Under the pieces are notes generated by a model. It saw only the letters and a program-made list of their open reading frames with translations. It searched no databases and was not told where the DNA came from. A stretch of DNA of 64,000 nt from positions 140,979,913 through 141,043,912 of the forward strand of contig NC_061862.1 in assembly GCF_907164915.1 (NCBI RefSeq). Reading direction: 5' to 3'. The stretch's first letter is position 1. Every line of letters starts with the position of its first letter. The translations under genes and the position numbers were made by a program. Positions 24,608-36,741 of the stretch are shown one piece after another. The stretch comes from Impatiens glandulifera (taxonomy: Eukaryota; Streptophyta; Magnoliopsida; Ericales; Balsaminaceae).

Positions 24608-24895
24608 ACAAAATCAGAAGAATAATTTAGCAAATACTTTATTTTGTAGGAATAATAATTTAGGAAATATATATGAATCGAATTAAATGCTCATTATATT
24701 TTTTAAATGCAATTAAATTATTTATATTGACATAATTTATCTTGTTTTGATCAAATTGACTGAAACGTTGACCACTCAATAAATTTAAGAATAAAAAGAA
24801 AATTAAATGCATAAATAATATTAAGAAAGAAAGTGTGTATCCTACTGGATTTCTATAAAGATTTATGTAATATTAATTCTAATAAATTTTGTAAA
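24608..24895 (+). promoter_or_regulatory. conserved upstream block with W-box (copy 3 gene)
   Basis: Contains ACGTTGACCACTCAATAAAT near 24763-24785 and ctataaagatttatgtaatatta near 24852-24875. These match the blocks upstream of the genes at 14773 and 63394. A TATATATAAAT at 24928-24938 is the probable TATA box, 86 bp before the start codon. Confidence 0.6.
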
Positions 24896-25023
24896 TTACA
24901 TTTAAGGATAGGAGCGTATCGATATGCTATATATAAATATATTCCATTAGATTGATAGAGTGATAATCTACCTCAACTTAATAGATTTCACATCTCTCTT
25001 TGTTCAAAATTACTTCTTCAACA

Positions 25024-25635
25024 ATGTCTCAAAGTTTTGTAAGCATGTTGGACAGGCATAAGGAGAAGACAAAAATCTCATATGTTGCATGTAGGTTTTG
25101 CAATAAGGTGTTTCCAAGTGCTTTTGAACAAGTTAAGCATTTTCAACTAGCTCATCTAGTGGACAACAAGGTCTCCCTACAAGATGGTCGCATGTTGGAT
25201 CTTCATCGTTTTTCTCTTGATATCGGCTCAAATTCTAAGGCTCAAACAAACATCAATTCAATACAAAATACTCCCATTGAGAGCAACATGTTGTTTGGCA
25301 TGAGGGATAAAGGAAAGAGAATTTGGTCATATAACCATAAGCCTACATTATCTCCTATGCGATACAACCATTCCTCATCGTTGTCTCCTATACCCACAAT
25401 AGGTAAACGCAATCATTCCCCAGCTTTGCGAATGTTATCATCAACTCATAACTTTTCATCAATGATCAACGTGCATAATTTTTTGAACAATTCTACTATG
25501 GATAATCCTACAAAATCATATATCAATAAGTTAGATAAACCTTTATCTCGGGTTATTGATATATTTGTCCATGAAGGTGGAGATAAAGAGGGCAAACAAG
25601 GTACACAGATATTGGATTTAACATTGAAGCTCTGA
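25024..25635 (+). CDS. single C2H2 zinc-finger protein with C-terminal EAR motif (copy 3)
   Basis: A 203-aa single-exon protein. The ATG at 25024 is chosen because MSQSFVSMLD aligns with copies 2 and 4 and its context cttcaacaATGTC matches copy 2; the in-frame ATG at 25000 adds only eight unrelated residues. The zinc finger is at residues 23-44 (C23, C26, H39, H44; KHFQLAH). Next come LQDGRMLDLHR, then [16 protein letters not shown] and the repeated YNH-SLSP unit, then DNPTKSYINKLDKP and the EAR end LDLTLKL. The KGKRI segment is shared with copies 1 and 4 (DKGKRI, DKSKRI) but absent from copy 2, so copy 2 has lost it. Confidence 0.85.
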   Translation: MSQSFVSMLDRHKEKTKISYVACRFCNKVFPSAFEQVKHFQLAHLVDNKVSLQDGRMLDLHRFSLDIGSNSKAQTNINSIQNTPIESNMLFGMRDKGKRIWSYNHKPTLSPMRYNHSSSLSPIPTIGKRNHSPALRMLSSTHNFSSMINVHNFLNNSTMDNPTKSYINKLDKPLSRVIDIFVHEGGDKEGKQGTQILDLTLKL

Positions 25636-26423
25636 TTAAGAAAATTCACAATTGTTTTTATTTTTTTCCTTAATTTTATATTAATCATTGTTTAGTCATT
25701 TATATAGTTTCCTTTACAATTTTTCACATGTTTTCCTTAAATATATCATTTTGTCACTAGATATAATTTATTTATTTGATTTTATTTGTTTGATGATGAA
25801 CTCTTTGCTCTTGGTTTAAATAGAAAATATATTGTTTAAACAAAGTTCATAATATTGATCTAGCAATTCATTATTTTATGTTAAAAAAGAATAAGGAAGA
25901 ATGAGTGTCCATTTAAAGAAATATACAAATAAAATTATAAAATCGACAACAAAATAGGAAAACAAAACGCACCAAATTTATAATATATATTATAATGGGT
26001 AATGATAACCTAAACTTAGACAAATCGAGGAGGCCTAAGAAACCGTTTCACCAAGTGATCTTAAACTTCAATTATACATTTTAAACTATATATTTCTTAT
26101 GTACAATAATAAGTAATAAATATTTTGAAATCATGATTTTATTTAAAAATTAAAAAATATTATAATTACAATTATATATATATAAAAATCAAAGTATAAT
26201 TATTAAAATCAATAATAATTAAAAATAAAATATTTTAAATCAAATTTTATTTTAATTGTTTTTAAAAACATTCTAATAAATATTTACAATAAATTCAATG
26301 TACAATAATAATTACTAAAATATTTATTAAATAAATACATAACTAAACTATTAAATCATAAAATATTTTAATATAATTAAGAACTTATTCTAATAATTTT
26401 TTTTTTATCTATTTTAAATATGT
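25636..26423. other. 3' flank and AT-rich intergenic DNA
   Basis: No gene is supported. Confidence 0.5.
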
Positions 26424-26587
26424 GTAATGATAGGGAGCTGGAAAAACTTGATATATAGAGAATGATATGTCACTTTTACATTGAAAATCTAATAGAGAGA
26501 GAATTTTCAGATTTTCAGTCCAATTAAAAAATGACACCTCATTCCCTATACATTCCGATTAAGTTTTTTCTCGCTCCCTATCATTAC
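26424..26587. mobile_element. MITE-like element, 164 bp
   Basis: The two ends are an inverted repeat: GTAATGATAGGGAGC on the left, and the complement of the same at the right end (gctccctatcattac). Similarity extends inward through an A-rich stretch and a gtgtcat/atgtcac segment. No coding sequence. I could not fix the target duplication, so the superfamily is open. Confidence 0.7.
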
Positions 26588-28350
26588 TCTTTAAATATAT
26601 AAATATAGGATGTATTATAAATATAATTGCACATTAAAATTAAAATTATTAATATCTTTGAAATTAAAATAATTAATCTCATTAATTTTTTTTAAAAATG
26701 ATTAATTATATTAAAAAAAATATTTTTTTAAAAATAAATGAGAAATAGTATGAGACTCACATAATGTCACCGTTTAAACTTAAAGCCCAAAAATAATATA
26801 TTATTAAAATATATAATAATATTTTTTAATATCATTAAATTATTCTACTAAATAAAATTAAATTCATATATTTTAAATAATAATATATTATAAAGGTAAT
26901 AATATATAAAAAATAAAATTGTTAATCTTCTTTAAAAATATTTTATTCTAAAATATTATGTTTATTTATTATTTATCTAGTAATTATTCATTAACTTAAC
27001 TTAAGTGTGAGAGTGATTTCAAAAAGCACAAAAATCATAGATTCAATTTCCACTTGAATGCCTCTCTATATGTATAAAATTCGCCCCCAAAAATGTTTTA
27101 ATTAGAAGTAAATATAAATTTCTTTGATATATCATCTCTTCTATCCTATCGACAATAAAAAGTGAATACTTACTCTAAGGTCTTGGTTCGAGTCCGTCAA
27201 ACGATAACTTTTGCGCCTGATTAAATAGTTAAGTGTTTTTGCGGGCTATATATTTAATCTGTTCTCCCATTTTCTTTTTTAACTTTTTCAATATTTTTTT
27301 AAATAATTAACTAAAACAAATTGGAACATTCATAAAAACTTATTTTTGACTTTAGACTCGTTATATAAATTTTCTTAAAAAATAAGAAAAAAAATTTTTA
27401 CGTGTAAAATAATAACTATCTCGGAAAATTCTTGAAGGGTTAGGTCATTGGTTATATATGATAAATGAAATCAACGCAAAAGTACTCATAAATACAGTCT
27501 CAGCTTTAAATAATTTGACATTTTAAAAGTATTTTATCAAATCCCATCCCAATCTACAATATCTAATTTATATTCTTAGAATAGATCTAATGATAATAAT
27601 AATTATTTATATTAAATAAATTAATACTTTGAACATGAATTTTTTTTTTAAAGAAAAATTAAAAATTATTTATATTTATAAATTAAAATTTTAAATATAA
27701 ATAAATTAATTAACAATTTTTTTAATTTTTAAAATTCATACATGGTAACATAGGCCAAAAAAAAATTCAAATATTAAAAATCGCGTCAAGGCCGTAAGCG
27801 AAACAAGAAAAATTAATTAAAAAAAATATTTTAACTTTTTTTATATAAAATATTGAGGGCATTTAAATGTAAAATCAAAACTTTTAAAATCTCGAGTTAA
27901 CTCTTAAAATTTTACAATTTTACTAAGGTTAACAAGTTTAATTTTAAGTAAACTTTTAAATAGGTAAACTATTATGATTTTAAATTTACGATAATAAGAT
28001 TTTACGAGTTTACGAGTTTATAAATTTTACGATTTAATACGATTTTACGTTTTAAAATATAATTTTATATTTAGAAATATAAAATAAAATTATTATTTAT
28101 TCAAATAAATGAATTAATATAATTAATTTGTAAGTATAATTTTGTTAAATTTTTATTTATTTTTATTATTATTTAATTAACTTTATATTTAAATATATAA
28201 CTTTTTTAAATTCACTATATAATAAAATACTTAATTATATATATAATTATTTATAATTATTATTTTTACAAATTAAATTCTTACGATTTTAAGTAAATTC
28301 TAAATTTTACAAGTTTACAAATAGTCAACGATTTTATGTAAACTCTCGAT
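26588..28350. other. AT-rich intergenic DNA with a tRNA-like B-box and TTTACGA-rich repeats
   Basis: At about 27180-27260 a B-box GGTTCGAGTCC is followed by a segment ending tgtttttgcgggctatatatttaa, as near 22890. From about 27880 to 28340 short degenerate repeats of tttacga/cgattttaa are frequent. No gene is supported. Confidence 0.45.
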
Positions 28351-28628
28351 TTTGATTGAAAAAAAACTATGCATACAAGTCTGGTGGGCCAGTTTGTGGG
28401 CATGAGCTCGCGGGCGGTCCATGGTTAGTGTTTGAGTTTTAGATACGAGAGAGCGGATCCTTCTTCCTCTAGCCTTGTACAAATGAACATCATCAATAAG
28501 CACTCATCTATAGGAATCCTCCTCAAGATCCCGAAATCAAACCTGGACACAGAAAAAAATCCATAGACACCCTGGATTCATCTGAACTAAACTTGAAGGT
28601 TGAAAAAAAAACAGGTAAACACAACAAC

Positions 28629-29362
28629 GAGTATGTTTGAATGTGTGGAATTGAAATTGGTATTGAAATTTTAATTTCAATTTCATGAGAATTGGTATTG
28701 AATTACCATTCAATTCTTATGTTTGAAAAACTATAAAATTATAATTCAATCTCAATTCTTATGTTTGAAAAAAATAATATAATAAAAATAATTTTAATAT
28801 ATATTATCTCTTTTATTAAAATATTAAACATGTTGATGAATGGTGCATGGAGGCGACCTTAAGTAGAGACCTCATTGGGATGTCATTCTTGCCCTTATCT
28901 TTTCGTGCATTGACCCAACCGGTTGGACTTTGTCTGTCTCATCTTCGTACATAATTAAATATGGCAGTTCTTCAATTACATCGAACCTCACATGGATTTC
29001 TTTTTACCTCAATCAACCACCCATAAAGAAGCTTGTTGCCTCAAGTCAATCTCCATCCTTTTTGAAATCAATCATCTAAGATGGTACTTTGTTATTAGGA
29101 TAACCTTGTGAGCCAAGATGTAACGTTTCAGTTTGCTGACTGCAAAGACAAGGGTGAAGCAACGCCGTTTTACCAATGTTTATTTGACATAACCAATTAG
29201 GATAACTCAAGTTTAAAAGATATTTTATGTTTTGATTTTTATTAAAAAACAATATCGGTTCAACATGTTAACTTCATAAATTTAAAAAATAAAATATATC
29301 AGTTCGACATTTTAACTTTCTAAATTCAAAAACAAAATATCGGTTTAACATGTTAACTTTTT

Positions 29363-29443
<81 letters not shown>

Positions 29444-29755
29444 TTCAAAATGTCAACTTACTAAAATTGATATCGTTTCAATATATTAACATCCTCAATT
29501 AAAAAAAAGATTATCGTTTAAAAACTCGTGTTTTAAATGATAAAATAATAAGTTATTTTGTTTGAAAAAACATTGTAATTATAAAATAAATTTTGTAATT
29601 ACAATTCCGACCTAAAAATAATAAAATTGAGAACTATAAAATTATACTATGTTGAATTCCATTGAAATTCTAATTCCAAATCCAATTCTTAATATTAAAA
29701 GGTCTACTACAATGAAATTTGACCTCTAATTTCAATTCTAATACCAAACACACCC
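28629..29755. mobile_element. possible terminal-inverted-repeat element, interrupted
   Basis: The left end GAGTATGTTTGAATG and the complement of the right end (GGGTGTGTTTGG) are imperfect inverted repeats, and both continue into attgaaattag-like sequence. The middle (about 28840-29180) is less AT-rich and looks like a foreign insertion, with no domain I recognise. A 70-bp (AT)n tract is at 29371-29440. I found no matching target duplication. Confidence 0.35.
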
Positions 29756-30239
29756 AAGAATTCATTTCTATCTTTAACTAAATCCATCCCAGTTTCATAT
29801 CAGTTTATAACATTCTATCCAAAACTAAACAACCAGTTCTAAGTTAAGGTGTAGGTAAAAAATGAAAATCTAAAAGCCTACCCACACATAAAGATGAAGA
29901 ACATGTTCAAATTAAACGGGAATTGAATTGGGATAAATCCCAAACCTATCTCTAATTCGTTTAATAGTTCTCTGGTTCGCCATTCTTGAACAAAAGTTCA
30001 AGAACAACTTACCCAAATCTCATTCTATAAATAGATTTCGAGTCCCTCCTTTCTAAAGCAAATTGAATAATGGTAAGACATCTAACAATTTTTAAACCAA
30101 GCAATAAAGCTAATAACAATTTTAATTTCAGATATAAATCAGTCAATAAATATAATTCAACAAAGAATAGAAACTTCAAATTTCAAAATCAAGCTTATAG
30201 TGAATATGAATGACAAAGAATAGAAACATCAAATTTCAA

Positions 30240-31500
30240 AATCAAGCTTCAAATTTGGACAATCACGTTTAAAGTTTTCATCCTTGTCACAATTGTAGAA
30301 CTTGATAGATTTCTTCCTAAGAGACTTCGAACCCCTCTTCTTGCTTTTATTGTCTCTCCTCTCGGTTCTCCCTCGCACCAAGAATCAATCTCCATTTACA
30401 TTGCTCTCTTCATTCTTCTTCTTTTGATCCTTCTATCTCGACTCACTTGTCACTTCATAGAGGGTAAGCTCCTCCCTCCGATGCTCGAGTATGTATATGA
30501 ACTTCTCATACGACTTCGGTAAAAATTCAAAAGCATAAATATCTTATTCTCATCCTTGTATTTCTCCCCGATGATTTCGAAATCAAGAAGAATTTTGACA
30601 TAATCGTTGAGATGCGTCTGCAAGTACTTCTTTTCAGCCATTCTAAACTTAAAGAATCTCTACTTGATGTAGATCTGAGACGATAATGTCTTAGTCATAT
30701 ACAAAGACTCCAATTGAAGCCACACCTCTGTTGTCGTCGTGACACTAACAACCTCTTGTGGAACCTTATCATTGAGGTTAAGAATCAAGGTGTTATAGAC
30801 CGTTTCCAACACTTTCATCTTTTTTTCCGTGTCCATAGAGGCCGGTAATTGTGATTCTCCCTCGAGTGCTTAAGCAACTCCTATGTTGTCTAAGTGTTCC
30901 CTTGTCTTCATCTTCCACAACCCGAAGTCTTTTGTCCTATTAAACTTCTTGATATGAACCATAGAAATCGTCCCATCTCAAATATTCAAAATAACTGACC
31001 GAATCAAGAAAAAAAAACTCACCAAAAAAATCAAACCGCGACCGCCTTAGCCCAACTCTTGATTTTGATACCAGTTTGTGGTGAAAACTATCACCCTAAA
31101 AATGAAAGAGGAATAAAAGTAATCGTAGTACCATGCAAAACAATAGCGTAAAAGTAAAAAAGAACAAAATTACGATACAAGAATCTTAATCAGGTTCGGA
31201 CCAACAATGTCCTACGTCCTACTTTTAGATAATCGATTCAATCGGGTTATAATAGGGATTACAAACTCCAACTCTCTCTCTCTGTTTGTTCTAGGTTTTA
31301 GTCACACACCCTCTTCTCATTTACAATGTATATACATAGGTTTTAGAATTCATAATTATTTGAAAGATCATGTGATATCTTTATCTTTGACATCTTCACC
31401 ATGATATAATCTCGAAGAGATTGTGTTGACATTTCAATAATAATACGATTTGATTGACATTTTCACCATTATGTAATTCCATGTCTTTTTGAATCCAACA
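30240..31500 (-). mobile_element. Copia retrotransposon fragment: LTR plus gag
   Basis: The LTR is 31077-31500 (TG...CA). On the minus strand it is followed at once by TGGTATCAAAATCAAGAG, a decayed Met-tRNA primer site. Gag follows: LESLYMTKTLSS near 30700, then MAEKKYLQTHLNDYVKILLD (30580-30641), and a knuckle-like end FYNCDKDENFKRDCP near 30260. The rest of the element is missing. Its right end abuts LINE sequence at 31501. Confidence 0.75.
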
Positions 31501-31994
31501 AATAATCTTATATATCTTCCTTCCTCTTTTTTTACCTAACACTAAGGCACACCAAAATAACCCTGAGCCTCAAAATCTTAAGCCTAATTTCACATTAACA
31601 AATGCCCTGCAAACACTACTTTTGATTGTCGAATTCATGACTTCGTTTGAATTTAAAGAGATATCATAAATCTGTCTATCTTTATGAATGTCCTTTGATT
31701 CTCAAATATAATTAATGGGAACGACTCTCAATCTATTTTCCAAATATTTGGTAATAATTTTTTAAATTGAGGAAATCAGACTAATGGACCTGAAGATTTT
31801 TAATTTAACCACTCAAGCCTTGCGGATAAGGGCAATATGGTTAGAATTTCAGCTCTTCTCAAATGTCCCGTTTTGATACAAAATAATCCATGATCCTCAT
31901 AATTTTCTCTTTAAGAAAGAACTATGCTTATTTTTTTCCATTGTATAACCATTTGGACCTAGAGCTTTATCCCCACCTACGTCTTCAATCGTTT
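31501..31994 (-). pseudogene. LINE family 2 reverse-transcriptase remnant (part 2)
   Basis: The minus strand gives heavily shifted LINE RT peptides: the end of the EDVGGDKALGPNGYTM block (about 31930-31990), then SENQRTFIKDRQI-like sequence near 31650-31700. It continues the LINE at 37595-39347 across the LTR-element insertion. The 3' end of ORF2 is absent. Confidence 0.65.
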
Positions 31995-31999
31995 GTTTC

Positions 32000-32850
32000 T
32001 GTTAGAAATCTTGTCTTGAAAAATAACAGAAATATATATATATATTATGTTACAAATAGATGAAATAAATAAAATATATGAAAAACAATATCACCGAATA
32101 AATTGTTGATTCGAGGCATGTGCTTAGCACATTTCCCTTAAAACAGTTCCACCGTCTCCCCATGTGCTAGAGCTTATCACAGATGGCTGTCTCCCAGGGT
32201 ACAACGAATCTAGTAGTGATTCAGCACCGAAATCACTACACAACGAGCTTGATAAAGTACCTGAACTATCACCGGGTTTCAACGGAAAAATCGAACAAAG
32301 AACTCGAAGAACACTCACAAAACAAGAAGAAGACTTTTGGAATTCTAGAGTGAGAAAGAATGAAAAATGAATAATAATATTTTTTGATTAGAGATGAGAG
32401 GTCTTATATTGTTGAAAGTTAAACCATTAAATAAAATCATCATTTGATCCAACGGTTGACATTGTCTGCCTCTTCATTACCTTAACGTTTTTCTCTTCAT
32501 TATAGAGTAATTGTTTGCCAAAACAATTAAGACATTTACAATTCAATACTAACATTACATGGTTTTCCAATTTGTTAATAATAATATAAATTATCATAAC
32601 AAATAATAATAATAATAATAATAACAAACTCATGTAAGTTACACTACAAATTAACAACATTTTGTTAATTGGTCATCAAGGCATTTTAGATCAATTAATT
32701 TAAATTAATTGATTTAAATTATACATTTGGATCAAATTTCACCCTTTAATTCACGTTTGAATTTCATGTGAATTTCATTTGATTTTATTATCCATATTCT
32801 AATTTCCATTCATTAATGGAATTTATAGAACTAGTTTAAAAATTCCAACA
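32000..32850 (-). repeat. 3' LTR of the LARD-like element
   Basis: Almost identical to 36742-37589. Open frames within it (for example 32164-32370 and its opposite-strand partner) recur exactly in the other LTR and are not evidence of a gene. Confidence 0.95.
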
Positions 32851-34599
32851 ATCCCCCACATTAATGGAAATTGAAAGATTAACCCGGTGAAGGTTCAACA
32901 GTTGAATTCTACATAGGATAGGTAGGTGTAACCCTTTGAACCTTCCCTTGTGAAAGCATATAACTTTACTAGCTGATTAGTAGACTCGATGTCCTTGAAC
33001 TATTCTGCCTTTTGTGTAAACGATTACACACTTTCACATAGAATTCTCCCTGATACATGTCAAGCTCTCATGGATGTGTCCATTTTGGCCATGGAACACG
33101 TGCCTGGTTCTGTGAGAGGGTCTAGAATTGAGCCGTGCAATTCTTTCGAAGCGGCCCCACTTCTCCCTCACATAGGTGATCTCTTTGCTCACAAAGAATC
33201 ATTAAAAGCGATATGCTTATCCTCGTCAAAATATATATTGTTTCGTTATAGGATTAATCCTCAACAATAACTTTCCAAGTCAGTACAATTAGGTTGTCCC
33301 ATTGAACCTAGTTCTTGGGATCTCCAGTCTGCATAGGTTGGGTTTTCCTTCATACCAACTTATAGTAGGCTAATGTCTCAAAAGACTTCAAACTATCTCT
33401 CTATTCAATAATCTGATTTGTGGATCCACAATGTTATCTTTGACTTACATAGTCAAATTTGATAACTCCATTAGAGAGTATAGTATAATGACATTATGTC
33501 TAAGACGTGTATGTCTAGACTTGTCACTGACTCTAAGCTTGTCCAATTTCTAATTACTATCATAATAATTAGAAATTTATGTTGGTACATTCTTAGTTAA
33601 CATTGGAACATCTTCTAATAAGAAGCATAGTCATTCGTACATGCTTATCATTTAATTTTTTTTTTTTTATGAAAATATTGTTTACTTGGCTAACTAGTAG
33701 ACAAAATGTCTTTGAACTATTCTGCCTTCGTGTAAACGGTTATATATTTTACATAAAAATATTTTATTTTTCGACATAAGTCAAAAATATAGATTATAAC
33801 GTTTAATCTATCCATCATAAGTTTATTAGAAGATTTCCATACGTAGATTGCACTTCTAAGTGTGAACATATTCACTTTAAGACGTAAAGTCTTTCATTTA
33901 ATAATATCAATATATCATTTGATAACAACGTGATATTTCGTTTAGTGCAATTCATATCCTTTATGGATTTAACCATTTTTATCGTAATTTTCAACGATAA
34001 AAATATCGTATAAAAGACACGTAATGAAATAATTTTCATTGTCTTCATGATATATATAATTGTCACATCCACTTTTTAATAAAAGTATGATCAAATTTTC
34101 ATATCATTATTATAAAATTTATTATAAGTCATATCAAGACTTTATAAATTTTCCTTTTCATTTATTTCATAAAATCTTTTTGAAGACGTTGATTCTTCAA
34201 AAATTTTATGAAAGTAATGTCAAAATATGACACGTTTCTTGATTTCAAAATCCTCAAATTTTAAATATCGATTTGAGCACCAACTCAGCAAATATAAACA
34301 AGACATTTTCTTGTTATTTTCTTTCTTTTTGTAAAGTTGCGCAACTTTATCTTTTATAGAGAACATATTTCTCTAACAATGAATTATCTTTTCATTTATC
34401 ATAATATACACAATTATTTTTGTATTATAATCAATAAAAATATTTGCCCCCACATTCGTGTTGGTATCTTTTAAATCACACACATTTGTATGATTTAAAT
34501 CAATGATTTTCTAATCAAGAAATTATCACACAATTCTTTTACAAATTTCTTTTGTTATACTTATCATACATTGAATAAGATAACTATATTATAAATATT

Positions 34600-36420
34600 T
34601 AATTGAATAAATCATAATTTCTATACAAGAGATTAGAATGTTTATTCATTTATAAATCATTCTTCACATAATCTCTACATAAGAAATTAAAAATATTTAA
34701 TCAATTAAAATATTTATTTCAACACTTAATTTCTATAAAAGAAATTAGAATATTTAATCAAATAAATATTCACCATATCACATTATTTCTACAAAAGAAA
34801 TCATAATGTTTCAAGCACCTTTGACCGAAGTCGCTTAAACATTTATTTCCGGTTGCACGTTTGCATCCCGTAATATCGGCACGTTTGCCACATTATTCTC
34901 AAATCAAAGAAGACTTTACTTGTAATTATTTGATTTCAAAATTATCAAATTAAGTAAGTCTTAATGATGCAATTGGACAATGTATATCAAGTATCTTATA
35001 TTAAACCAAAATTAATATATCTATATATATATATGATATTATATATTATTGCTTCTTTTATTTTAGTCACCACGATGACAAAACAACTATAATATATATA
35101 TAGTCAATAACATAGAAACGTAATCAGATAAATAATATGCCATATATATTATTAAAGAAATATATATACAACTTCATTTATCATTAAAAATATCGTTTAA
35201 AAAATATATGATAATTAATTAGAATATTGATCATTTATTTTTAATCAAATATAAAACTAACTAATTATATAAATAAATATTCATGTCATCAATTATTCGT
35301 TTCTTAATTAATTAGATGACCTTTAACATTCTATAACAAATCTTTGTCAATCAAAGAACACATTATTTGTGACAAATTTCAAAATTATCTATTAAAATAA
35401 AAATAGATAGAAAATAAATCTTAATTTATATATATATAAATTTCTAGATAATCATACTTATTATGAATAACATGAACCATCATATTATTAGCTAATATGC
35501 ATGATTTATATTAATAATCAATTAGCACATAATCAAATTAAATATAACTACAAATATATTTCATATCTTAATCGAAGCACTTACATTGCCATGTTTTGAA
35601 CAATAATCGACGTGAAACGACTATGCATGCTCAAAATAATTCTGAGTAGATTATTCTCACCGAGACTAATTTCCATAGTCGTGTCTCTTTAAATGAATGA
35701 TTAGAATAAGTTTTAAAACAAACAATTTATTTAATCTCATTAAACATATGACCTTCATTTTGTCATTATGAATCACATAATTAATTTCTATAAAAGAAAT
35801 CATTAGGATACCCATTTCATTTCATAATTTCTACATAAGGAATTGTAATGATTTCAACCTTCATGATTAATGTCATTTAGACAAATCATATTATATATTT
35901 ATATATATATATATATATATATATTATAAAAATCATTATGAACACATTAATCTAATAATTTTTACACAAGAAAATTATAATGATTTCCACATCAAGACCT
36001 GACTCAGGTCTGATTTCTACCAAGAAATCATTGACTACTCATTCATCAAATAATTTCTACACAAGAAATTAGAATGATTTCAACATCAATGACTTTAACA
36101 AGTCTGATTTCTACCAAGAAATCATTGACTACCCATTCATCTCATAATTTCTACACAAGAAATTGAAATGGTTTCAACATCAATGACTTTATCAAGTCTG
36201 ATTTCTACAAAGAAATCATTAACAATCTCATTCATCTCATAATTTCTACACTAGAAATTAGAATGGTTTCAACATAAATGACTAGTGTCATTTTATAACA
36301 CATCAGATTTCTTATGAAAGAAATCATTGGCTCCATTCATCTAATAATTTCTATAAAAGAAATTTGAATGGTTCCATCATAAATGACTAGTGTCATTTTA
36401 TAACACATCATCGACTAAAT
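34600..36420. repeat. dispersed hairpin repeats inside the LARD-like element
   Basis: At least a dozen copies of short palindromes: AATTTCTACACAAGAAATT and variants (near 34611, 34668, 34726, 34783, 35777, 35825, 35957, 36049, 36142, 36236, 36344) and TGATTTCTACCAAGAAATCA (near 36009, 36101, 36194). From about 35950 they form a tandem array with a unit of roughly 93-107 bp that also contains catcaatgac and ttcatct. Confidence 0.85.
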
Positions 36421-36496
36421 GGGATTCGAACTAGGGACCTTTCGCCTCCTCACACCCTTGCGTCTGAACTTTGAACCATTGTGCCAATGCGCCCTT
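36418..36496 (-). other. tRNA-like sequence with A- and B-box
   Basis: On the minus strand TTGGCACAATGGTTC (A-box-like, 36474-36489) precedes AGTTCGAATCCC (B-box-like, 36421-36432), with a spacing close to that of a tRNA gene. No proper acceptor stem pairs and the anticodon arm is not convincing, so it is not an intact tRNA. It may be an old SINE head or a pol III promoter within the retroelement. Confidence 0.4.
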
Positions 36497-36741
36497 TTAT
36501 TGTTGTATTACTGTTTACGACCTTTTGTCTTCTCTTTAGAGAAACTTATTTTTCTCTTATTTTTGACTTAAACTCTTTATTTGTTGATTCCTTAAGATGA
36601 ATCTTTTTCATTTTTTCGAAATGAACATCATCTCTTTCGCAACACCGCGACTCGTATTTCTGAAACATCAAAGACAAAAAAAAAATATATTCGATGGCGC
36701 AAGCTCTTAAATAGCTTAGCACAAAGAAACTGTTTTAAGAT

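Noticed and set aside
32124..32370. Pair of open frames on both strands repeated exactly at 36866-37112
   Set aside because: They are part of the two LTRs; the exact repetition reflects LTR identity, not two genes.
36418..36496. Intact tRNA gene
   Set aside because: A/B-box-like motifs but no acceptor-stem pairing and no convincing anticodon arm.
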